This document shows positions 10,143-21,760 of a DNA stretch of 64,000 nucleotides, one piece after another. The position numbers were made by a program, and so were the translations under genes. The stretch is taken from contig LUCM01000294.1 of NCBI GenBank assembly GCA_008360955.1, positions 82,010 through 146,009 of the forward strand. The letters are read 5' to 3'. The notes beneath the pieces are model-generated. The model saw only the letters and a program-made list of their open reading frames with translations. It did no database searches and was not told where the DNA came from. Numbering within the stretch: position 1 is the stretch's first letter; each line of letters opens with the position of its first letter. The stretch is from Fasciolopsis buskii. Its lineage: Eukaryota > Platyhelminthes > Trematoda > Plagiorchiida > Fasciolidae.

Positions 10143-12950
10143 AAGCGGATAGGGCATCCCAGAAAAGGTAGGAGACACGAAGTCAGCAAGAGCCCGCTAA
10201 TTGCTAGGACTTGATTCGTAGAACTGTTGCAATGGACGTGAAGAGTTCTGAAGTGTTCTTCATTTTAGTTACCGCGCTTCATAAAGATTACAGTAGACAA
10301 AGTTGACTAAATCAGCGCTAAACTGGCAAAGGGCAAGACGAAGGGAATGACGTGTGATTTCAGAAAATGAAGCAAGTTGTAGCTTTGAGTGATATAAAAA
10401 CGGAAAATTCTTTATTCTGGGCAAACATTTATGGAAAGCAAGGAGATATACAGAATTGTCATCATCTTTCGGGTGAAATAAATGAAAGCGTGAGCTACTT
10501 CAGAGAGTAAATAAATTACAAACTATGTTACGGTAATTTGGAACGATTTCTTTGACAACCGTTGGGTGATCTCTGAAATGACACATTCGGCCTCATTTAT
10601 GATTGGAAAATCAAATAGAATGTCATACTCCAGCAAATGATGGAATAATTCACAAGTTCCATGTGACGAATTGTGTGTTCACCTATGTTGGGATCAAAGA
10701 AGAACATAAAACTTAGGTCCAGACACTATCGAGTACATTTGAGGAATCATGGATCTCAGTTTGCACTTCAATTCCGGGTCTTTGTGCTGACCATTGAACT
10801 CGTGAGTAAACCGGAATGAGTATGAACTAATGCTGATGAAGCAGAAACACAGCCACCTGTAAAAGTAATGTCCAAATCTTTACCGTTTTCGCAGATCATA
10901 GTGACGAAAGCACGTGATCTTAAGGCTCTGTGATCAGGCCTTTTCCAGCTGGTTGAAAGTGTTCTCTCATCGAACGCGAAGTGACTTTTTCAGCATTTCA
11001 TAAATCGAAAAACGACTTCCGGTTGCTGAACCATCCGAATTCAGGGAATATTCATCTTAGCGGTATAATGTTAGCTTTCTTATCACTAGTGTCACCTTAA
11101 TTCAGCATCATTGGGCCAAAACAGAAATTCTGAAGGTCCATCTACCTGGGTACGGCTCGATCAACTGTACACAGCTAAAGAGAATTGCCTGGAGAAAACA
11201 GGCGGTGCAGAAGTTGCCGTGTTTGAGCTACAAGAAGAAAATCGATATTAAACTTGGGGAAGATATGATTATAGGGCATACCAGTGGATACCAAATAAGC
11301 AATGTAATGCCATTGTACCCTGTTTACAGAAATCCGTAGTTGTATGTAAGATGCCATGGGCATGAGTGAGGTGAAATTTCCGAATGCGGTTTGGTATGAT
11401 TTTGGTACTCATATGCAGGTGCACACATGGTACAGCACGCGGATGACCCTCAGGAGTAAGCTGGAATCCTGTTGAGATTAAAGGTTTCTACATTCAGATC
11501 GATTCTACTCCAATCTTATCATAGATGGGATTAGGTGAAATTTCAGTTCCCTTATTAAATGTAATTTTAATACGGTTCACATTCGATACCCCATCAGGAA
11601 GACACCAGTCATCGACTGCCAGGACGTATACAAGTTAACTCTGTTGAACTTATCACCAATCGTGCATCGGTTAGAGTGCAACTGTGGTGCCAATGACGTT
11701 GGTCCAAAAAGATCAAACCGGCTATGTTATGAAAGAAATAGAATGGTCTCAAGTTTTGTTATCTCTCACCTGGTAGAGAATGGACATGCTTTGGAGGGTG
11801 GGGGGACAGTCCATCTTGACCCCTGAACAAATGGTGCACATTCACGATGGGGTTGTTGACGAACGTAGAAGCATTATCTTGACCTATCCGAAAGCCAGAT
11901 CTTGGCACACAGAGCAAAACGTCTCGAGACAAATAAACCTCCACGAACAACATCGGTTGATTTGACGAATTATCATCGCTCGATAGTACGATGCAAACAA
12001 CTGCTGTGTATTAAAACTGACAAATCACCCAAAATCGCCAACGCTGGTGCTCGCTCCAGTTAGTTCCATTTGCCAAATTTGAGAAGACCAACATTGGGCT
12101 GTTAAACATCAACTTAACATCCCACCTGTGCTATACAAATGTTTTATAAATAACTGATTGCAAATGGATGTTCGCCTAAACCCTGTCTTCTGACAACAAA
12201 ATAACAGCAGTTGAGGTTAGTTCTTGTTGGTTTGGAATGGTTCTTCAACCAGTGTCACCATGTCACGCATCCTTAAACAAAGAGAACGAAACGCGAGACT
12301 GGTGCTTCCCGAGTTGAAAGTAGACCGGCCATGATTCCTCGAGGAAAGTATAACGGAAGAAAAATTAATGTTTCATGGAAAATGTGATGTTCAAATTTTC
12401 AGTACTTATCGATCCATTTTGGTTGAAAATTTTAACACTGGATCGACTTCTGGGTTATCGAAGATAACTATTCACAATATCGGTTTACCGCAAATAACCG
12501 TCAACATTTGTGCCCTTTTTCGTGTTACAGAATGACGGAAACTCCGCTGAGACGGAACACATACCGTTCGGTGCAAAATGGAAAACATTTATATTGTATC
12601 ATGTTATATTACACCGTTTGGAGGTTTTAATAATCAGTTCGAATTTCAGCTTTGGGAACTTCCAAATACCCTTTATACAACACCCATGTTAGCGAAATCG
12701 TTTGCCTAGAATGGTGACCAGTCGATCGGTCTCTGCTTACCATTACTTGGCCAAGGTAGCAGACAGGTGGGATTTCGTCTGGAACAGCGGAAAAGGATTG
12801 AGTTCGGAACTGGAGCGAAGATTGAAGGGACCGTTCGGTAGGGATTGAGCGGATCTTTAAAAATCCCCGGTAGAGGTTTCGCACATGCTGCATCGATTAG
12901 AATGCGATGATTTTGCTTGCCAGACTGGTCTATCAGTGTCCTGATACTTA
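9250..12950. other. Non-coding stretch with one TA microsatellite
   Basis: Apart from the dinucleotide array at 10108-10140 I see no supported gene, repeat copy or RNA here. Open frames of 60-64 codons at 11175-11965 are of chance length and overlap on both strands. Confidence 0.4.
10108..10140. repeat. (TA)n microsatellite
   Basis: An uninterrupted TA dinucleotide run of about 16 units. Confidence 0.95.
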
Positions 12951-12959
12951 TACTTTTTG

Positions 12960-14470
12960 TTCTGCTCGTATAGTGGGTTATGGCCTGGTTCACCTTATTG
13001 AAACACCCTTGTTTTCTGCTCTGTTTTTGCATTTCTTTGACGCCTGCCAGTTCGATTTGTATGGCACCTAGCACAATGAAGTACAGCTCAGCACGAAACG
13101 TGAATTCGACACAAGTCTTCGTAGAAATCGTGAAATCTGCCGGTCTCCAAGTGTTTTGGAGACGGAACATGTTTACGCCAAGGGAATTTCTCGTCAACCG
13201 TATCACCTCATCCGAGCTGTCAAAGGGAAAGGCAAGAGTACAAGCAAAACGGTTTGTGAGGCTGGTGGTTCGCCGAGTCATTATGGCCAGCGACGTCTTG
13301 TACGCTGCAGGAAGCCGTTTGAAAAATAGCTTGGCTAACTTCCAGCGTCAGCCACTTCCATAGACATAACGGCCGACTTCCTTTAGTCTGTTATGACAGA
13401 TATACATACTGAAGCGCTGATCCGCCGGGGAGGCTCACGCATTGCCTCCGTTGATGGGTCTGAACTGCGACACTCTTCGTTGATGATTACAGTACCTGAG
13501 AAGTATGTGTCTATCCCCAAGAAGCTACAACACCGAACCTCAGATGTCCTTAGCACCTATGACTAACTTTCGCCATCCTTCGCCATCTCTAGTGCACTTT
13601 GCCACGATAGCTCCAAGTCCGCATTTCTTTTTAAATTTTATGCTGAAGATTTTCTACCCAACGCTTAATCTGGTCTGTTTCATGGAGGGGCTGAACTGCT
13701 CTCAAGAAACATAGTTTTCTTACTTAATGCTTGGCGAGGAAATCATTGGTTGACCAATAACGGACATATAACCCAGCATGCAATGGAGTGCTTTGCCATT
13801 GAAATATTCAAGCGCAGAATGTCTTGAACCTTTGAAATACAAGGTGCATTTTCAAGAATAACAACAGACTGTGCCAAGACTAACCCTTTGTCATGAAGAG
13901 TTGAGGGAACACAGTGACTTGAAGTACCCTGGGGGCGTGGTTAGAAACACTACGAGTGTCAGGGAAGAGATCACATCAAGAAATAGTGAAAACCATAGCA
14001 GCTTTCGCAAATCTGCGTCACCCGTGGAACTTCTATGACGAATGCAATACCGCAGTTTCTATTGTTCTTTACGGTTGCCAAACGTGACCTATTCGTTTTG
14101 AGGTTCCCCGGGGACTTTCTGTTTTCGTCCATCGTCGTCTGCGTAGCAACGAAAACATCGAGTGATGTGCATTGCTATGTTTTGGGTCTAGGCAGCCTTA
14201 CTCTCAATGAGGTGGTTGATCTACGTTGCCATCGGTGGCTTGAATAGGCATCACGTGTACCTTTCCACCGTTTATCTTTTCGAGATCTTTTTATATGTGG
14301 TGCGAAGGGCTGAAAGAAACTGTGCAGCTCTCGGGTTATTGAACTGGGGCAGAGTTATGAGGAAGTTACTCTCGAATTTAGAATTGGTTGGTTGGGTCCC
14401 AAGCGATGAAGATTGCGGCTGGTAGATGTTGACAGGCACGGCTGAGAATCGAAGTTAGCGCAGCAAATGT
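12960..14470 (+). mobile_element. Second decayed LINE reverse transcriptase
   Basis: Plus-strand fragments follow the order of a fluke non-LTR reverse transcriptase. At about 13030-13090 the string CISLTPASSICMAPS lines up with the segment just after the catalytic box. At about 13200-13320 SKGKARV...DVLYAAGSR resembles the connection region. At 14180-14310 LNEVVDLRCHRWLE then FHRLSFRDLF matches the C-terminal RWLGH...HRLP block, and GWKK follows at 14309. Stops, frame changes and about 500 bases of extra or unrecognised sequence break it. The 14180-14320 part is the most secure. Confidence 0.6.
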
Positions 14471-14479
14471 TGTGGTGAT

Positions 14480-15690
14480 TATCTGCGAAACTGGCATCAC
14501 ATTGCGAAACACCAAAGAGAAAAAAAATCATAAAATATCTATTACAAAAACACAAGAAAACGCATTTTTCTTTCGTTTAAAGGTTTTTCGTCTTCCATCC
14601 GTTTCCTGTGTAATTTTGTGTTTTTGCTTTAGCAGCATGCTCTTACCAAAGCTCATATGAAATGTATAAGCTTGCAGGCATCTTTTCCCCTACGTAATAT
14701 TTGAGAAGATTTGGTTAATTGATTGAATGCAACGTTGTGTTAATCGACAGTGAATGAACAATTAAACGAGGTTTCCTTTCAACCCCATTGCATTCGGAAC
14801 AACTTCCAATCAAATGTTCGCCAACTGACTCCGTAAACGTTTTTTCTGTAAAGTTAAGTTTGACACGTCTGAGGGAATGAGAAAAATCTCTGGCAATTCC
14901 AGGGTCAGCAACATCGTTTGTTCTTTCCTGTGAGGATATTCATTTTGTGTACGAGTGTCATTTTTAGATTCGATGCAAAACAGACTATGCAAAATGGACT
15001 TGACAGCGAGGGCAAAAATTGAAAACCTAAAAAGTAACTGAAAACTGAACACAAAAATCAACGCAAGCGAAAATTAAAATTAGCAATTGAATGAAAGACA
15101 ATTTGGTGAGATCAAACGTTAATGTGTTTTCGTTGAACAAAGTCGTTATTGGACAAGACAAAAGTGACACAGAGATGACTAACGGGGATGACAGCATGGA
15201 AGCCGACGGATTGAGATCTTGGTCACTCCGGCCAGACAGCGGACAGCGGAGCTAAGCAGATACAAAAGACAAGCTTCTACGCTCAGGTAAAGGTTTTCAT
15301 AAAAAAGCGCTACAGTGTGCTCAATGGACCAGTCAGAAGACAGCAATTTTCCACTGAGATGTTGATCGAACGATATAAAATTATTTGGCAAAGCCGTGCT
15401 TAAATTGGTCAAACCTAGGATAACAACAGGCAGTTGGGCAGTATACACTAGTTTTGAGTAAGACAAGATCATTTTTTTCTCCCTGCAAGAATAATTACCA
15501 TCAGTCACACAACTTCCACTGGTGTTTATCTTTCATGTCGAAGGCAATCCAAACTATCCATGGCGATAGAATAGACATTACTCTCAGCGGTCAACGGAGA
15601 AAGCAAAACGCATGACTACTAAAAGGCATGATTTTCACGAAAACAATGCGCGTACTATTGGTGATTCATGATGAAACAATCATATTGATA
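14480..15690. other. Non-coding, nothing supported
   Basis: AT-rich sequence between a dead retrotransposon and the composite inverted-repeat element. Short open frames occur on both strands; none has convincing splice borders. Confidence 0.35.
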
Positions 15691-15936
15691 CTCACTAGAA
15701 TCTCATTTGAATCGTTAGGGGCGTGAGTGGATAATAAGTACATTTAAGAATCACACGGTGATTCTTGGGAGGATTTTCGTCGATCAGACAAGGTTAGCCT
15801 TCAGAAAGGGGACACAATGCTCGAATGTATTGGTTTTGCCTCTCATTAGTGTATTTCGCATAGATATGAATGAACAAAAACTTCCCCAGAAACATCCATT
15901 CACGCTCCCAACAATTCAAATGAGATTCTAGTGAGA
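15691..15936. mobile_element. Inverted-repeat (MITE-like) element, copy 1
   Basis: A 40-base left arm at 15691-15730 (CTCACTAGAATCTCATTTG...) is matched by its reverse complement at 15897-15936 with about five differences. The whole 246-bp unit is repeated at 43219-43494. It has no coding capacity and no obvious target-site duplication, and is most like a non-autonomous terminal-inverted-repeat element. Confidence 0.72.
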
Positions 15937-16078
15937 AACTAAGAAAGGAGCGCACTAGTGTAGGGATGGTTGGGCAGAATAATATCGGGTACGCATACCT
16001 GAAGAGCGGCTTTAACCGCGAAACCGGTCGTATGCTTTCTGGGAAGTTTGGTTCATCCATCCTTATCTGCAATATACT
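15937..16078 (-). repeat. Dispersed repeat, copy 2, attached to the inverted-repeat element
   Basis: Reverse-complement copy of the 1405-1500 motif. It directly follows the right arm of the MITE-like unit, in the same arrangement as at 43495-43645, so both parts moved as one composite of about 390-430 bp. Confidence 0.75.
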
Positions 16079-16079
16079 A

Positions 16080-18000
16080 CTGAGAAGAATAACATTTTTA
16101 GATGGTTAGTCGTTCAGAACAAGCGCCAAACTCCGCCACAACCTCTTCTCGGTTGGAGTGGAGATCAAGGGGTCAGAAATCAAAGAAGTATGAAGACAGA
16201 CTACCAGGGATATGAGATTTATTTGACAGATTGCATTCCTTTGAGTAAAAATGAAACTATTTGCAGCCAATGACAACGAGTAACGCAAACGCATTCGGAA
16301 AAACCAAGACTGGGTGCACACGGGTGAAACCAACCGGGTCGCGGTCATCGGTCAAGCAATGTGAACGAATAGGTGTCAAGTCAACGCTTAGTAGAGCTTG
16401 CATAAAATCTAATCTAAAATTCTGGCTGTTCTCTAGGGTAACTTTGATGTACACGGGCTACAGTAGGAAATCATCATCTCATCCGTAATTCGACAACAAT
16501 CAGCTCTCCTCGCGTTTTTTTTCCGCCAACCTGAAGCTTCCATGTAAACTTGTTTTCACTTTGCGCGTATAGATCACTTATCCAGTGGTAACTTACCGTT
16601 TCTGCAAATACGTCTTATCAGGAAATTGTCTCGATTCCTGCAGCAAGGTCAGGCGAGTGAAACTGGGGTGTGAAGTCCAACTCACGTCGAATTATTTTAT
16701 CAATAGGTTCATCTAAACCAAGGATCAATCAGTATAAGGTGAAATCCATCTAAAGTGATTAGATGACTGTTTATGGAAACACACAAGATCATCTTGAGGC
16801 GAGGTACAAAAAATGCTTTGATCACAGGAAACGTTCTAACGGGTCAGTACAGTATCGATGTTCATTAGTGAATCGGTAAACAAGACATAATTTGAGTTGA
16901 TGTTCAATGGATGATCACGTGCATACAGAACTTTCCTACTCGTTCTAGGACAAGTTAGGAAATGAACGACGGGTACTGGACAAAAGTACACGGGAAACGA
17001 AGTTTAGTCTGACCAGAAACATTCATTTTGTGCATCTCCAATGAATAAAGTTAACAATTTGTTAAGGAAACCTTGATAACGTGGTAGATTTAGTCTTCCA
17101 AAGATCACAAAGGGGGAACTTTAGGAGTAAAGCTGTTTCAACGTAAGAAATGGTGCCAGAAATGCATCGAGGGATGTGTTACATACACGTCTGCTGAGTG
17201 ACTGAAAGTCTTTTGTTCGTCAAGCCGGAAAACAGTCAAATGAGTGAAATGAAAATCAGCGGTAGACAGTACAAATATAAAGTTTTATGCGTACAGTAAA
17301 CGTGGTATGATAAAGAAGAACGACAGTCTTCTAAGTTTGCAAAATACCGCACTGACATGTACTGGGCATGAAGGTTGGCGAAGGAAGTAAAATCCCAAAG
17401 TATCTGACTGTAGACGGCACGGAATTGTATTCGTCGTTCGCATAAAGGAAACTAAGTCTGTTAAAATAGTTTTTGGTTGATGTTCTATATTCAATAGAAG
17501 ATGATATATTGTGAAACATAAATGTGTTTGGATTCCGAGAAGACCATTTTGCACGGACAACTAGTCTGATCTGATCACCGGGACTGACCACTTGTCTAGA
17601 ATGCTCAAATCCAAAGACAAATGCCGTCACAATAGGAAGGTCTAATAAATGGGAAGAAATTAAGCATTTTTCCAGATACAACTAGAAGAATGTGAATAGA
17701 TAACAGCATGCTGACTGTGCGGGGGACGGAAGGAAGTAGTTTTAAAGGTGAATTTTGCATGTTAATGCAGAGCAAACCTCTATCTACATTTTGTATCAGT
17801 CACAGGTGCAACTCCACTTAGTTCTAACTTCTCCGTGAATAATGTATACCATGTTTTTGATCTCTCATTTCTCAACCACTTGACTTCACGAGACACCCCA
17901 ATATCTGTTACGGTACCCTTTGGATTCTGTTGAGTTGTGGCGTTATTTTCTCTTGGAAGGTGATCGATTAGGTCAACTGAATTATCAAAACCATAGTTGT
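16080..18000. other. Intronic or intergenic, nothing firm
   Basis: A good acceptor and weak donor bracket a short block at about 17796-17829, and another at 17929-17953. They are too short to trust alone. Confidence 0.25.
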
Positions 18001-18009
18001 TGTAAGCTA

Positions 18010-18206
18010 TTACGATAGTGGTTCACGAAACACGGGATTTTCACCTGAGCAATTGGCATGCAACGGAAACTCTTCTCATGGAGCGGAAGTTTACCGGTTT
18101 TATTCCGTCTCGTGACATGCGCTTTTGGATTTGCTCTGCTCAAGTAGATTTCCCATTCCAGTTGACACCTGACTCCTGGAACAATTTCAAAACAAACATA
18201 GATTGA
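18010..18206 (+). CDS. Possible terminal exon, unknown gene
   Basis: An open frame ends at TGA 18204 with a varied peptide (SRDMRFWICSAQVDFPFQL near its end). An AG with a branch-like CTATTAC precedes it. No upstream partner was identified. Confidence 0.2.
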
Positions 18207-18289
18207 CAGAGAACTTCAGCAAAATTATTCTTTCACCTGCTACATTTAAGTAATGCTTTCAATTATTAACGAGGTTAGCGTTCGGAGTC

Positions 18290-18890
18290 CACTTGTCGTG
18301 CACAAAGGTGAAGTCACTCGGTCAATCTTAGGATCCGTAAGCACCGGACTCGACGTTCACTGTCACTTGAGCACCTTACTGAGGCAATTGCTTCATTACA
18401 CTCGGGGATTTGAACCCGTGATTTTCTACTGGAAATTGTCTGAATTAACTGCTGCTCGTTTAGGATTATTACGATTATCCAATTAAGTCTGTCTATCTGT
18501 CGGATACTGTTGGCTATCATTGAGTTGTACATGCGAACAGTCTTACCTCGGTCATTGTGATTCACCTGGGGGGAGAACCGAACCATTTGGAGTACGTAAC
18601 TCACACGGCTTCCAGTTGGATAACCGTATTCAAACTCTGGATGGGTCGGAGGACGGGAACGTGACAGTTTTATTGAACAATGGCAGTGCAGCACGGTTGC
18701 TTGTCGATTACCGAAATTCAAAAGCGAAACGAAATACAACGAAACCATGTCGAAAACCCATTGAACAACATGATAACCTAAGAAATCAGACATTTTATTT
18801 GCTTGTATATCTTTGCTGATATACACATAAAAATACACAAACGAGAATGGATCACTCAATCGGTACAAGGATAACGTAACGTCCAAATCT
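18290..18890 (-). repeat. tRNA-like SINE candidate with flanking repeat-like sequence
   Basis: On the minus strand CACGGGTTCAAATCCCCGAG (18400-18420) is a strong B-box and T-arm match. The rest of the block has long open frames on both strands, which suits repeat DNA. No second copy was found in the window, and no full cloverleaf could be folded by eye. Confidence 0.35.
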
Positions 18891-19174
18891 AAGAAGACGA
18901 CTGGAATTGGACTTCACAGAAATTTGCCCCGGGTCCATCTTTCAGTTTTCACCTCAGTAAACTGGTTCGAAGAGGGGACGGGCGTTTTGAGATTTAGTAG
19001 TACAAAATCAGATCACTTCGGAAAAAATGGATTTTGCAGACTAGTCAGACTAAATTTGGTTTTGGCTTTTCAATCTAATTTGATGTAATATGGGATTCCT
19101 TTTTTTCTACGGAAAAATGATCAGCCAAATATGTCGGTTCCGGTTCTAATTGCTTAGTTCCGGATATTTTAGAC

Positions 19175-19187
19175 ATTGCTTAGCAAC
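19175..19187. promoter_or_regulatory. RFX X-box-like palindrome
   Basis: ATTGCTTAGCAAC differs little from the RFX-factor X-box pattern GTTNCCATRGYAAC, and a CRE-like TATGACGCA follows two bases later. X-boxes mark promoters of cilia genes in animals. Here an ORF starts at 19266 on the same strand and the acidic-protein gene at 21485. Confidence 0.3.
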
Positions 19188-19265
19188 GTATGACGCATGT
19201 CACAAAGCTGCAATTCATTTGCCAATATCCTTCACACTCGTTCAGTTTCACAATTTGCCAATAAG

Positions 19266-19391
19266 ATGTCTACCCTAGGGTCAAATTGGTTTGGTTCATC
19301 CGGTCTAGTGCGTTTTGCACGCAAACTTCACCGTATTGCACGTTTCCCAAACCTGGCTCCTGAATTTGTGACGACATACCGGGATCTATAA
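19266..19391 (+). CDS. Short ORF, possible first exon
   Basis: Forty-one codons from ATG 19266 to TAA 19389, with aataag before the ATG. The peptide is basic in its middle (FARKLHRIARFPNL). It is chance length and has no domain; the only support is the promoter-like motif about 80 bases upstream. Confidence 0.2.
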   Translation: MSTLGSNWFGSSGLVRFARKLHRIARFPNLAPEFVTTYRDL

Positions 19392-19823
19392 CATAAGTGA
19401 TTGATGGACAATTAATTGCGCGTACAAATTTACGAAACTGTCTGGGGAGTAGCATTTTTTCACAATGAATTGCCATGTGCACTAAAGGAAATGAAAACTG
19501 GCATTCAAGACATTGTTCATCATGTGATATGAATACTCAACTTCCGATGGGACCAGGATGGACAGACAACAGAAAAAGCGGTTTTACCAAACTTGTCGAT
19601 TCTTACTGGTCAATAGCGAAAACATTTAATCATCTAAAACTCCTTTTTAAGATAGTTATTAAGGTTATCATATTCTATTGGCAATAGTCTCCTGCGATTT
19701 TTCGGACCAAATTACGGTCTTCACTGAACTGCTTACCATGGTCAGATGCCGATTCCTGCAAACTGCGAGCAATCAATTCCCTAATGAGGTGTTCCCAAAA
19801 GCATACCAATTGTGTTTCGAACC

Positions 19824-19850
19824 GCTATCCGGCTATCCGGCTATCCGGCT
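19824..19850. repeat. Tandem octamer CTATCCGG x3
   Basis: Three perfect head-to-tail copies of an 8-base unit plus a partial one. Confidence 0.9.
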
Positions 19851-21484
19851 GACTTGGTACACACCGTGGAATGGTGCATTCATCCATCGGCGACATTTTT
19901 ACAGTCACCGACTGTTTTCCCAGCAGTAACCCAAGCCTACGTTTCCTTAAGAGGGTAAACGCAATACAGTCCTCTCGATGCAATCGCATCTAACGCCCAG
20001 TCAAGAATTTAGTTGATCAATAGCGACCTTTAGTTTTGTTTTGCCGAAGAATGGACCAGTCGGCTAGAGGTTATTGCATCACAGTGATTGAATCCATTTT
20101 GCTGTGGTCAAATCAGTGATCTGCACCGGAAACAATGCAAATCGATCAGTGATAAGCATAAGGGATCAAAATTCTCAGATATTACAAAAAGGTGATGGGT
20201 GTGGGAAGTCGAAGGTTGAGTATTTCCTCTCTCTTTTCCGCCTAGTAACGAGTTCTTAGGACGAAATGCCGCTTCTAGTCATCTAGGCGTTTAGATCTTT
20301 GTGCTACCGACAGATATCCGTGGTTTCCAAGATAAACATTTTTTGTGTGTAAAACTAAACGATTGGATCTCACCGTGCCTCTAAATACCCTATCAGCCAG
20401 CAGTTATCAAGGACTTCAGTAAATTTATGCTTGTCATCACAGTTGATCACAGAATTTCGCCTTCCATATTGATTCTTTTACATTGGTGAGAATTGTGGCC
20501 TTGTTACGAGGTGTAATATGAATGCTATGAAGTAATAAGCTAGGATTGGGTTGGACAACGCTGGAGCCAAATCCAGTAGCGAAATGTAAAACCATATTGG
20601 ATGACTAGGCAGAAGAAGACCAAATGCGTAAATCTGATTAGCATCAACAGCTGCATAATCAGTTGTGCACTTCTGAGTCCGTGTTCTTTCATCCATGAAC
20701 AAACACTACTCACAATCACGCCTTATTCCCTACACATTGTCTATCACTAGCTGGATGACAAACGATTAGGGATTGGACACACCGGACAGACAGATAATCG
20801 TGTGGTTGGTCAGCATACACCGGATTTTATCCTTCCAGTTCATCCTTGACTCGTCTTAGATTGTATTTTGTTATTATATTTAAATGTAACTGGATGGTTT
20901 TGGTACGCTAGAAACGGCCCTATTCATCACCCTGTGTTTTCAAGTATGCAGACTGAGAATGTTTGACCAGTAATTAGGAGGTGCTTCTCAGACTACCAGC
21001 ATTGTTTGAACTTTGAATAGTAATGGATTAAATTGTAAGGCGAAGTGGACTATATGGCTTTGAGTAAAGTACCCGTGGATCACCTCAGTGAAGTGATTTC
21101 GTGTGCATTTATACGAAGCAATCACTTACACAGACGAAATCTCAATCTGTCTCGGGTTCTCAAAAGGAACTAATTCATTCGGTCTTGTGGGTTCATATTT
21201 GATTGTTTGCTCATTCGGAGATGAAACTGTGAACAACTAATTCCACAAACTAATTTGTTAAGTCGCCATTGGCAACGATGAGCAAGGCACGTCCGCACCA
21301 AAGTTTGAGGCAAAACAATGGAACGATTAGTTTCTTTTGGTCCGCGGGACCAATAGTTTTCGTCCACTGTCATGATCATGTTCACATGTGTAGTGTGCAT
21401 GTTGTTGTCGAAAAAAAAATTAGTATAATAGAAACTGTTTTGTCATTCCAAAAATATCTGGTCAAAATTTTTGCCAAAACAGCC

Positions 21485-21760
21485 ATGGCCGGACGTAAAG
21501 CGGTGCCTACCAAAACGGGACCAAAGAAACCAGTAGAGCCGGAATCCGATGAAGATAGCACGGAAGAAGACGATGAGGATAGCGAATCGGAGGAAGATGA
21601 CGATGACGATGATGATGATGATGATGACGACGACGAAGACAGCGATGAGGAGGAGGATAGTGAAGAGAAAGAAAGCACAGAAGAGGCCACAAAGAAAACA
21701 AAACCAACACAAAGAAAAATGTCTACAAAAACAGCAAGCAAGAGAAACCTCGAAGTTCAG
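21485..21760 (+). CDS. Exon 1 of the acidic protein gene
   Basis: Ninety-two codons, phase 0 out, ending in CAG before GTAACC. The frame stays open upstream to 21254, but AAACAG directly before CCATGG could also be a 5' UTR acceptor. GAT/GAC runs at about 21590-21660 encode the poly-Asp tract. Confidence 0.85.

Noticed and set aside
10830..10870. CTGATGA followed by GAAAC, hammerhead-ribozyme-like
   Set aside because: There is no room for stem II and no pairing arms, so the core cannot form.
12706..13281. 191-codon minus-strand open frame
   Set aside because: It lies antisense to the plus-strand reverse-transcriptase remnant, whose family motifs appear in order on the plus strand.
21382..21741. 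119-codon and other minus-strand frames rich in Ser or His
   Set aside because: They are mirror readings of the GAT/GAC acidic tract in exon 1.
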